This document shows, in pieces, positions 38,905-47,935 of a DNA stretch of 64,000 nucleotides. This stretch comes from JBDTNL01 sp039933785. GTDB taxonomy: Bacteria; Acidobacteriota; Thermoanaerobaculia; Multivoradales; JAGPDF01. Positions within the stretch are counted from its first letter, which is position 1. Every line of letters starts with the position of its first letter. The stretch spans positions 87,754-151,753 of the forward strand of contig JBDTNL010000002.1 of the NCBI GenBank assembly GCA_039933785.1, in the 5' to 3' direction. The translations under genes and the position numbers were made by a program. The notes below the pieces were generated by a model that worked only from the letters and a program-made list of their open reading frames with translations, was not told where the DNA came from and did no database searches.

Positions 38905-40461
38905 ATGTCCCAGCCGCGCAGTCGTACCGCTTTGACTTGGGTTTTGATTTTTGGTGCCGTCGTTTTCGGAATGGTGTTGGCTGGGGGGCTGAACCTCACG
39001 CCCGCCGGTTTCTCCGCGCCGCAGGCGAGCAGCTCGCCGAGCGCGGTGACTCTGCCGGGCGGCCAGACGGTTCCTAGCTTCGCCGATCTTGCCGAGTCCT
39101 CTCTTCCCGCGGTGGTCTCGATCGACGCGGTGACTATCGAGAAGGCGAAGCGCGATCGCGACCAGCAGCAAGGGAATCCTTTCGAATTCTTTTTCGGCCC
39201 GCGTGGCAAGGGTCAGCGTCAGCCGCCGCAACAGCAGCAGCCGCAGGATGAGGGCGACGACCAGTCTCCGCAAGGCCCACAAGAGTTTCGCTCGGATTCG
39301 GGCGGCAGTGGATTCGTCATCAGCGCCGACGGCTTGATCGTGACCAACTTCCACGTCGTGGAGGGGTCCTCCAAGGTGACGGTGCACTTGGGTGACCGCC
39401 GCCTGCAGGCCGAGATCAAGGGCACCGATCCGGCCACCGACCTGGCGCTGCTCAAGGTGGATGCCGGCGCGCCGATCAAATTCCTCCCCTTGGGCAACAG
39501 CGATCGCTTGCGGGTAGGCGAGTGGGTGATGGCGATCGGCAACCCGCTGTTGCTCGAGCAGACCGTGACCGTGGGTGTGGTGAGTGCCAAGGGCCGCCGC
39601 ATCGGGATCAACGACAGCTCGTTCGAGAACTTCATTCAGACCGACGCGGCGATCAACCGCGGCAATTCAGGCGGACCGCTGCTCAACACCGCCGGCGAAG
39701 TGGTGGGCATCAACACCGCCATGAACTGGGGCGCCAACAGCATCGGATTCGCGGTCCCGGTAAACACCCTGAGCGAGATCTTGCAGCAGCTCAAGGACAA
39801 GGGGCGAGTGAGCCGAGGCTATCTCGGGATTCGTATCGGCAATCTCGACGAAGAGCAGGCGCAGGCGTTCGGTCTGCCCAACAACGACGGGGCGCTGGTG
39901 GCCTCGGTCGATCCGCAGACCCCGGCCGCGCAGTCCGGCGTCGAGCATGGCGACATCATCGTGTCGGTCGACGGCCACAAGGTGCGCGAAACGCGCGACC
40001 TGATCAACTATGTAAGTAACAAAGGTCCTGGCGCCACGGTGACGCTCGACATCCTGCGCGACGGCAAGCACGTCGAGCGCAAGGTGAAGCTCGGCGAGCG
40101 CCCAGGCGCTGACGAAGCGGCGGAGAAGCCGGCGGAGAAGCGCGACCGCGGGTTCGCCTGGATGGGTCTCGACTACCAGGATCTGACGCCGGCGCTGCGC
40201 AACGGTCACGGCATTGCGGCCGATGTGCAGGGCGTGTTCGTCGCCGACGTGACCGCGAGCAGCCCGCTGGTCGACAAGCTGGTCCGCCCCGGCGACGTGG
40301 TGACCGAGGTCAACGGGTCGGCGGTGCGGACGGTGGACGATTTCGAGAAGGCGGTCGGTGGCGTCAAGGCGGGCGGCTTCCTGCGCCTGTACTTGCGGCG
40401 CTTCGATCCGCGCGACCCCAAGGTCGTGAACGGCTTCTTCGCCATCGTGCGCGTGCCATAG
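38905..40461 (+). CDS. DegP/HtrA-like periplasmic serine protease (Do family)
   Basis: The 518-residue protein starts at ATG 38905 (GGAG at 38888-38891; further ATGs at 38875 and 38860 lie at or before the predicted transcript start). It has a single N-terminal membrane anchor (about residues 10-30), a Gln-rich loop, and a trypsin-like protease with His150, Asp179 and Ser255 in RGNSGGP. Two PDZ domains follow (from RGYLGIRIG and from VADVTASSPL). It degrades or refolds misfolded envelope proteins under stress. The sigma-54 promoter, rather than sigma-E, is unusual for a DegP-type gene. It is followed by a strong terminator. Confidence 0.93.
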   Translation: MSQPRSRTALTWVLIFGAVVFGMVLAGGLNLTPAGFSAPQASSSPSAVTLPGGQTVPSFADLAESSLPAVVSIDAVTIEKAKRDRDQQQGNPFEFFFGPRGKGQRQPPQQQQPQDEGDDQSPQGPQEFRSDSGGSGFVISADGLIVTNFHVVEGSSKVTVHLGDRRLQAEIKGTDPATDLALLKVDAGAPIKFLPLGNSDRLRVGEWVMAIGNPLLLEQTVTVGVVSAKGRRIGINDSSFENFIQTDAAINRGNSGGPLLNTAGEVVGINTAMNWGANSIGFAVPVNTLSEILQQLKDKGRVSRGYLGIRIGNLDEEQAQAFGLPNNDGALVASVDPQTPAAQSGVEHGDIIVSVDGHKVRETRDLINYVSNKGPGATVTLDILRDGKHVERKVKLGERPGADEAAEKPAEKRDRGFAWMGLDYQDLTPALRNGHGIAADVQGVFVADVTASSPLVDKLVRPGDVVTEVNGSAVRTVDDFEKAVGGVKAGGFLRLYLRRFDPRDPKVVNGFFAIVRVP

Positions 40462-40510
40462 CGGTCAACGCACAAATCAAACGGAAGAGTCTCCCTCTTC
40501 GGTTCGTTTC

Positions 40511-40543
40511 GGGCCGGCCCTCGCAAGGGGCTGGCCCTTTTTT
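40511..40543 (+). terminator. Intrinsic terminator after the degP-like gene
   Basis: GGGCCGGCCC and its near-complement GGGGCTGGCCC form a stem around TCGCAA and are followed by TTTTTT (40538-40543). It separates the protease from the regulator gene, so the two are likely transcribed separately. Confidence 0.88.
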
Positions 40544-40592
40544 CGTCCGCCGGATCCGCAGCTCCGACTCGACGCTGCGGTACGATTCACCC

Positions 40593-41964
<1,372 letters not shown>

Positions 41965-41975
<11 letters not shown>

Positions 41976-42558
41976 CACTCCGCCAACCGGGGTGGCGCTG
42001 ATCGAGCTCTTCGAGTCGTGTGGCGCGCTGCGGCGCGGACACTTCCGCCTGTCGTCCGGCCTACACTCGCCGGCGTACGTGCAATGCGCGCTGCTCTTGG
42101 AGCAGCCACAGCGGGCTCGCGCCATGGGCCGCGCGCTGGCGGAGCGACTGCGCGCGCACCGGGTCGAGAGCGTTCTCTCGCCGGCGCTCGGCGGCGTGGT
42201 GATCGGTCACGAGACCGCGTCAGCGCTCGGCGTGCCGTTTCGCTTCGCCGAGCGCGGGGAGGGCGGGGCAATGACACTGCGCCGCGGCTTCGCGCTCCGC
42301 CCGAGCGAGCGGGTGGCGGTGGTCGAAGATGTAGTAACCACCGGCAAGTCCACGCGCGAGACCGCCGAGTTGGCCAAGGGCTCGGGTGCGCAGGTGGTGG
42401 CGATCGGTTCGATTCTCGATCGAAGCGGCGGCCGGAACGGCTTCGAAGTTCCGTACGAGGCGTTGGCGGCGCTCGATTTGCCGGCGTACTCGGGGGAATC
42501 GTGTCCGCTCTGTGCCGCGGGCGGCGTCGCCGAGAAGCCCGGCAGTCGTCCGGGCTAG
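41965..42558 (+). CDS. pyrE: Orotate phosphoribosyltransferase
   Basis: The 197-residue protein has the PRTase PRPP-binding motif VAVVEDVVTTGKST (about 116-129) and SPALGGVVIGHE. It makes OMP from orotate and PRPP in pyrimidine synthesis. The start lies inside the regulator gene (11-nt overlap). The C-terminus has a CPLC element seen in one OPRT subgroup. Neighbour thyX also belongs to pyrimidine/thymidylate metabolism. Confidence 0.92.
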
Positions 42559-42570
42559 GCAATCGGGCTA

Positions 42571-44154
42571 CTAGAGCACGCGCTCATACTGACTGATATC
42601 CAACCGCCAGACCGGAATGCCACAGTAGCGGCTGCCTTCCGGACAAGGCGGTTTCACGCCCGCGAGGTTGCGCAGGCCGCAAGGCGGCAGCAGGAACCGG
42701 CCGAGATGCGGATGGATCTCGCGAATCTGCTCCGCTTCATCGACGCTGGCACGCCAGATCTCCTCTTGGGCGTTGTAGCACAGGCGCATGGTGAGCTTGT
42801 GGTGCAGGTGAAGGAGGTCCGCCGATTCGGTGAACCGCACCGAGACCGCGTTAGGCAATAGATACTGCGCGAACTCGCTCGGTACGCGCAGGCGCTCGAG
42901 CTCGGCCATGCCGTCCCAGGAGCGCTCGCAAGACTCACGAAAGGCCGTGGTGCACTCTGCGTCCAGGCGGATCAGCTCGGGCTCGATAACGTCCGGCGCG
43001 CCGTCGATCTGTGCCGCCAGGATCGGACGCGAGGCCGGCGTCATGCGATGCCGTTGATCCTGGCTGTCGGCGGTGTGCGAGAGCTTCTTCCTGAAGCTGT
43101 AGTGCGCATGCGACAGGCAGCGCGTGAGCTTCGACAGCGTGCTCACGTTCAGTGACTCGCCGAAGTAGCGGTTGCTGGCCGGATCGAGCACCAAATCGAG
43201 CGCGTCGTGATCCGTCAGGTCGGTCGAGCGCGCGCCGAGGACCTCGCGCACGGACTCGGCGACCGTTGCCTCGCTGCCGACTTTCCAATCGATTAGCTTG
43301 CTGGTCCTGCCGCCGAGGCCGGCGTCGAAGTAGCTTCCAAAGTCGCGCTGGCTGCCGTTCGCCGCCATGCGTTGCAGGGCCAGATATTCGGGACTCTCCT
43401 CGAGGGGCAGGGGCTCTTCGAGCAGCTTGGCGTAGTCCGGTTCTTCGCGCAGTACCTCTTCGACCATGCGGCCGATGACCAGGCGCTGCTCGAGCGGGGT
43501 GTCGAAATGGTCGGCCAAGCGCCAGTAGCGAAACAACGTGATGGCGCTCACCGTGTGGTACAGGTACGCGAAGGTCGCGACCGGCAGGACGTAGCGCGCC
43601 ACTTCCTGGGCCCGCTTCTGGATCTCCTTGGCCCAGCGCGCCGGCTGATGGCGCCGGGCCGGAAAGCGCTCGTAGAACACGCGCGTCGCCACCGGCGTGA
43701 GCAATGCGCAAAGCTTGCGATAGTCGGCCACCATGCGGTCGGCGGTGCGCGTGTAGACCGCCAGCGCCTCGCCCTCGAGCGGCGGGATGGCGTACGTGCC
43801 CTCTTTCACCGCGACGTAGCGCTGGCTCACCTGCTCGGAGTTGTAGAACGGGTGACTATGCAGGAACGACCACAGGAAATGCCGGCTGACGTTGGCGAGT
43901 GCGAACTGGAAGTGCCCGTGCTGAAACGTGGTGTGGTGACCGGCGAGATAGAGGTCGCGGGCAAGCTTGTCGCGCCGCTCGTGGCGGAGGCTCACGGTCT
44001 CGGGAGGCTCGCCGACTCCGGCGACTTCCTCGGGGGTCACGATGCCCTTGCTCGAGTAGCAGGTACGCGCGGTCGCGACGGCGAGGTCGTAGCTCCTCTC
44101 GAAGCGATTGACGAGGTGAACCTGTGGCGGTGAGGAGAGGAACGAGCGCAACAT
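42571..44154 (-). CDS. thyX: Double-length (tandem-domain) FAD-dependent thymidylate synthase ThyX
   Basis: The 527-residue protein is about twice the usual ThyX length (about 220-250). The first half has the FAD-site text RHFLWSFLHSHPFYNSEQVSQRY, a variant of the RHRxxSxNExSxRY signature with extra residues. The second half has QDQRHRMTPASRP and ends with the substrate-site-like LHHKLTMRLCYNAQEEIWRASVDE region. It therefore looks like a duplication whose halves carry complementary degenerate motifs. It would methylate dUMP using methylene-tetrahydrofolate and FADH2. No thyA is visible. ATG 44154 is chosen because homology begins right after. Confidence 0.82.
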   Translation of the reverse strand: MLRSFLSSPPQVHLVNRFERSYDLAVATARTCYSSKGIVTPEEVAGVGEPPETVSLRHERRDKLARDLYLAGHHTTFQHGHFQFALANVSRHFLWSFLHSHPFYNSEQVSQRYVAVKEGTYAIPPLEGEALAVYTRTADRMVADYRKLCALLTPVATRVFYERFPARRHQPARWAKEIQKRAQEVARYVLPVATFAYLYHTVSAITLFRYWRLADHFDTPLEQRLVIGRMVEEVLREEPDYAKLLEEPLPLEESPEYLALQRMAANGSQRDFGSYFDAGLGGRTSKLIDWKVGSEATVAESVREVLGARSTDLTDHDALDLVLDPASNRYFGESLNVSTLSKLTRCLSHAHYSFRKKLSHTADSQDQRHRMTPASRPILAAQIDGAPDVIEPELIRLDAECTTAFRESCERSWDGMAELERLRVPSEFAQYLLPNAVSVRFTESADLLHLHHKLTMRLCYNAQEEIWRASVDEAEQIREIHPHLGRFLLPPCGLRNLAGVKPPCPEGSRYCGIPVWRLDISQYERVL

Positions 44155-44261
44155 ATTGCGTGTGATCGGGCTCAATATACAGCATCTAGCGGTTGCTGAG
44201 GAGCAAGGCCGCCGGTCCTCGAGGGCCGATGCTATCTTCCGGAAAACAGGAGGGTTGCTCG

Positions 44262-44861
44262 ATGAGCAAGGCAATCGTGGGTGTGGTCGTGGTGTTGTTG
44301 GTGGTCGTCCTCGTGGGCGGATTGGCCGGGGCCCAGTACAACGGCCTGGTGAGCGGCAAGCAGGCCGTCGAGCAGGCCTGGTCGCAGGTCGAGAACGTCT
44401 ATCAGCGGCGTGCGGACCTGGTGCCCAACCTGGTCGCGGTGGTTCAGGGCGCAGCGAACTTCGAGAAGAACACCCTCACGGCGGTCACCGAGGCGCGGAG
44501 CAAGGTCGGGCAGCTGGCCGGCGCTCCGAGCCCGAGCGATGCGCAATCCATGCAGCGCTTCGAGGAGGCGCAGAAGGCGCTCTCGAGCTCGTTGTCGCGG
44601 CTCATGGTGGTGGTGGAGAACTACCCCGAGCTCAAGGCGACGCAAGCCTTCCTCGACCTGCAGACCCAGCTCGCGGGGAGCGAGAACCGCATCCTCGTCG
44701 AGCGCGGTCGGTTCAACGAAGCAGCGAAGTCGTTCAACACGCGTCTGCAGAGCGTGCCCACCGTCTGGTTCGTGAAGGGGCTGGGTTGGAGCTTCCAGGA
44801 GCGGCCTTATTTCGCCGCGGCGAGCGGAGCGGAGAACGCGCCGAAGGTCAACCTCCAGTAG
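44262..44861 (+). CDS. LemA family membrane protein
   Basis: The 199-residue protein has one N-terminal membrane helix and the LemA core: YNGLVSGKQAVEQAWSQVENVYQRRADLVPNLVAVVQGAANFEKNTL, followed by the long helices and a PELKATQAFLDLQTQLAGSENRI block. An AGGAGGG site precedes the ATG at 44262. The function of LemA is unclear; it is often linked to envelope processes. It is divergent from thyX and convergent with the TonB receptor. Confidence 0.94.
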   Translation: MSKAIVGVVVVLLVVVLVGGLAGAQYNGLVSGKQAVEQAWSQVENVYQRRADLVPNLVAVVQGAANFEKNTLTAVTEARSKVGQLAGAPSPSDAQSMQRFEEAQKALSSSLSRLMVVVENYPELKATQAFLDLQTQLAGSENRILVERGRFNEAAKSFNTRLQSVPTVWFVKGLGWSFQERPYFAAASGAENAPKVNLQ

Positions 44862-44865
44862 CGCG

Positions 44866-44901
44866 CGAGGAAAAGAAAAGGGGCGCCGTTGCCGGCGCCC
44901 C
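44866..44901 (-). terminator. Intrinsic terminator of the TonB-dependent receptor gene
   Basis: GGGGCGCC/GGCGCCCC hairpin (44880-44901) in the gap between convergent genes. On the minus strand it is followed by TTTTCTTTTCC, giving a convincing intrinsic terminator. A second hairpin (CCGCTCTC/GAGAGCGG, 44909-44927) lies beside it. Confidence 0.8.
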
Positions 44902-44942
44902 CAAACTCCCGCTCTCAACGAGAGCGGAGACTGACCTGCTGC

Positions 44943-47828
44943 CTACTTCCAGCGCAGACGGAGTCCGAGCTGAATCAGCTGCTGCTCACCCTGCAAGGCG
45001 TCGCCCGCAAAGCGCGAGTTGACACCGAGCTCGTTGGGGCGGGCGCCGTTCTTGGCGTTGAACACGTTGAAGCCGTCGACGATGCCCTCGATCGCGAGGT
45101 CGCCGAAGACCGCGAATTCGCGCGACAGCCGGACGTCGAACTGGCTGAACGAGTCGGCGCGTCCGCTGTTGACATGGTCCACTCCGGGAGCGAGGTCGTT
45201 ACGGAATCCGTCGCCATTGATATCGACGAGGCCCGGCGCGAACTTCGTGTAGGGAATTCCAGAGTGATAGCGGACGAAGCCAGAGATCTCGAGCTTCCAC
45301 GGCGCGTGATACGTGCCGCCAATGGTGACGCGGTGCCGTGCGTCGCTGTAGAGCGGACCGTTGCACTTGTGGCAGTCGGTGTTGGTGGCGTCGAGCGAGG
45401 CGTCGCGTGAACCGCCCGGACCGGAGAAGTTCTGATCCTTGTTGTTGAACAGGCGGAACTCGTCGGCACCCGAGGTGACGTTGCCCTCGGCCTTCGACAA
45501 GGTGTAGAAGCCCTGCAGCTCGAACTTGGGCTGCCGGATCCGGAAGCCAAGGTTGAGGCCGTCGTACTGGGCATGGCCATCGCCCTGCCAGACACGGAAG
45601 TTGCCGGCGCCGGGGAAGCGCTGCGCAGCTTGCGGATTTCCGTTGGCGTCGAGTTTCACGTTACCGCGCATGCGGTATGGGAGGTCCTTGTAGCGGACCG
45701 TGATGGCCTCGACGTTGATTCCGAGCCACGGCGAGACCTCGCGGGAATAGCCGAGCGAGATCTGGTCCGAGTATGGAGTCTTGATATTCGGCGAGGCGAC
45801 GTCGCCCGGGGATGGCACCAGACCGAGCTGACCTGCGGCCGGCAAGGGCTGTCCGACGTGGAAGTACGACCCGTCGGCGTTCTTGACCGCAGGATCGATG
45901 GCATTGCCGGAGAGGAAGTAGGTGGTGCCGAACAGCGTCTGCACCGAGATCGCCGGGAACAGAATGGTGGCGTTGGTGTAGGGGAAATCGTAGAACCGGC
46001 CGACACCGCCGCGCAAGGAACTCTTCGTGTCGAGCGCGAAGGAGAATCCGAGCCGTGGGGCAATGTTGTTCGTGTCGTTCTTGAGAACTCCACCCTTACC
46101 GCCCTGGAACGCACGCAGGTAGGGGTCGTTGTACTGAGTCTGCGTCGACAGACGCTGCCAGAGTAGGCTCGAGCGCTGGTCGAGATCGAACCCCTTGTTG
46201 AGGTCGTAGCGAATCCCGAAGTTGAAGGTCAGGCGGTCGCTCGCGTACCAGTCGTCCTGCAGGTAGGCGCCGTATTGCTTGACCGGCGTCGAGAAGAACG
46301 AGTTGCCGCCGAGCTGCGTGATGCTGGTCACCTTGCCGTTGGGGTCGTTGGTGAGTAGGGCGTACTGGGTTGCCGGTCCACCGATGCTGCCGCCCAACTT
46401 GGGCTCATTGACGTAGGCGACACCTGCCTTCCAGTCATGCCGATGGCCGCCGAGGTCGGTCGACCAGCTGAAGTCGTCCTTGTACTGGTACTTGGTCTGA
46501 TCGGTGCTTTGAGGAGTGTTGGGGTTCTGGCCGCCGACCACGCCGTTGGGGAACGCGAGATTCGGGTCCGAGGACGCGGCGGCGATCGTGTTGCTGAAGG
46601 TGGTGTACTGGAAGGTGAACTCGTTCAGCGCGTTGCTGCCGATCTGTGCCGTGTGGCTGGCGAGCATCGACTTGTACTTGTTGAGGATGGTACCGAGGCC
46701 GCTCGGCAGCGTGGTGCCGTTGAGCCCGTAGATGTCGCTGTTCTTCTGATAGCCGTAGCGCACCTGTAGGAGCTGCGCGGCATTGATGTCGGCCGACACC
46801 TTGGCGGTCGCGAGCTCGTCCTGGAAGGGATGAGGGAACGGGCCGTCGAACTGCGGGAACAGACCGCTGGTGTTGATCGAGTCGAGGGTGCTCTGTTTGT
46901 TCTTCTCGTACGTGGCGAAGAAGTGCACCTTGTCCTTGACGATTGGTCCGCCGATCGAGCCGCCGTATTGGTCGCGGCGGTAGTCGCCCTTGCCCGAGCC
47001 GCTGTTCTTCTCGCTGGTCGACTCGCTGTTCAGGCTCTTGTCGCGGTAGTACTCGTAGCCGCTGGCCTTGAGGTCGTTGGTGCCGCTCTTGGTCACCACG
47101 CTCAGCACGCCGCCGGTCGAGCGTCCGAACTCGGCTTTGTACTGGGCAGTCTGGATCTTGAACTCCTGCACCGCTTCGAGGTTGAAGTTCTGCAGCGCGC
47201 CGCCGATGGTGTCGTCGGTGTTGTCGCCGCCGTCGATGACGTAGTTCACGTTACGGCCAGAGCCGCCATTGAGCGCGACCGTGAGCTGGCCCGGCTTGGT
47301 CGGATCGGCGTTCACGTTGAGCGAGGTTCCGGGCGCGAGCACGGCGACGTTGGCGAACTGACGGCCATTGAGCGGCAGATTCTTGAGCTCGGCCTGGCTG
47401 ACCACCGTGCCCATCGACGGTGTGGCAGCGACGAGCGGAGCCTCGTCCACCACCGTCACCGTCTCCTGCACGGTCGACTGCGCGAGCGTGACCTCGAGCG
47501 TGCGCGAACTGGCGACGTTGATGACCACGTCCTCGACGGCGACCGTGCCGTAGCCGGTCAGGTCGGCGTTTACCGTGTAGGCACCGGCCGGCAGCGATGG
47601 CATGCGGAAACCGCCGTCAGCGCCGGTGGTGTCGGAGCGCTTGAGGCCGGTATCTTTGTTGGTTGCGGTGACGGTCACGCCGGGCAGCGGTGCCTTGTTG
47701 GCGTCGACCACCTTGCCATTGAGATCGCCGCCCGTGGACTGGGCAACAACCATGCCCGGCAGTGCCAAAAGGCACAGCACAAGGGCCACCGCTCCGATGG
47801 CGGTGCGGCTAAACGAAGTTGACTTCAT
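44943..47828 (-). CDS. TonB-dependent receptor with N-terminal carboxypeptidase-regulatory-like domain (Oar-like)
   Basis: The 961-residue protein has a signal peptide (to about AQS, residue 30) and a carboxypeptidase-regulatory beta-sandwich (about 30-115, GGDLNGKVVDANKAPLPGVTVTATNKDTG). The plug domain (LNGRQFANVAVLAPGT, GGSGRNVNYVIDGGDNTDD) and a long beta-barrel ending in a C-terminal aromatic/charged strand (QLGLRLRWK) follow. Such receptors import large or scarce ligands, or act in envelope assembly, and are abundant in Acidobacteriota. ATG 47828 has AGGAGA upstream; a second ATG lies six bases earlier. It is followed by its own terminator. The substrate is unknown. Confidence 0.93.
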   Translation of the reverse strand: MKSTSFSRTAIGAVALVLCLLALPGMVVAQSTGGDLNGKVVDANKAPLPGVTVTATNKDTGLKRSDTTGADGGFRMPSLPAGAYTVNADLTGYGTVAVEDVVINVASSRTLEVTLAQSTVQETVTVVDEAPLVAATPSMGTVVSQAELKNLPLNGRQFANVAVLAPGTSLNVNADPTKPGQLTVALNGGSGRNVNYVIDGGDNTDDTIGGALQNFNLEAVQEFKIQTAQYKAEFGRSTGGVLSVVTKSGTNDLKASGYEYYRDKSLNSESTSEKNSGSGKGDYRRDQYGGSIGGPIVKDKVHFFATYEKNKQSTLDSINTSGLFPQFDGPFPHPFQDELATAKVSADINAAQLLQVRYGYQKNSDIYGLNGTTLPSGLGTILNKYKSMLASHTAQIGSNALNEFTFQYTTFSNTIAAASSDPNLAFPNGVVGGQNPNTPQSTDQTKYQYKDDFSWSTDLGGHRHDWKAGVAYVNEPKLGGSIGGPATQYALLTNDPNGKVTSITQLGGNSFFSTPVKQYGAYLQDDWYASDRLTFNFGIRYDLNKGFDLDQRSSLLWQRLSTQTQYNDPYLRAFQGGKGGVLKNDTNNIAPRLGFSFALDTKSSLRGGVGRFYDFPYTNATILFPAISVQTLFGTTYFLSGNAIDPAVKNADGSYFHVGQPLPAAGQLGLVPSPGDVASPNIKTPYSDQISLGYSREVSPWLGINVEAITVRYKDLPYRMRGNVKLDANGNPQAAQRFPGAGNFRVWQGDGHAQYDGLNLGFRIRQPKFELQGFYTLSKAEGNVTSGADEFRLFNNKDQNFSGPGGSRDASLDATNTDCHKCNGPLYSDARHRVTIGGTYHAPWKLEISGFVRYHSGIPYTKFAPGLVDINGDGFRNDLAPGVDHVNSGRADSFSQFDVRLSREFAVFGDLAIEGIVDGFNVFNAKNGARPNELGVNSRFAGDALQGEQQLIQLGLRLRWK

Positions 47829-47935
47829 ATGCATTCTCCTCTGGGTTACAAACACTGGTAAGAGACTCCACTCCTGTGTCACTACAGGCTATTGGGAAGC
47901 GATTAGCGTACTGCAAATCGCGGATCGCTGGCGAG

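Noticed and set aside
42571..44274. Using the first in-frame ATG at 44274 as thyX start
   Set aside because: The added 40 residues have no homology-like text and precede the conserved start at 44154 without a ribosome-binding site.
44156..45022. 288-codon plus-strand frame overlapping lemA
   Set aside because: Same strand but another frame of lemA; highly Arg/Gly-rich, no ribosome-binding site, while lemA has AGGAGGG and a clear family match.
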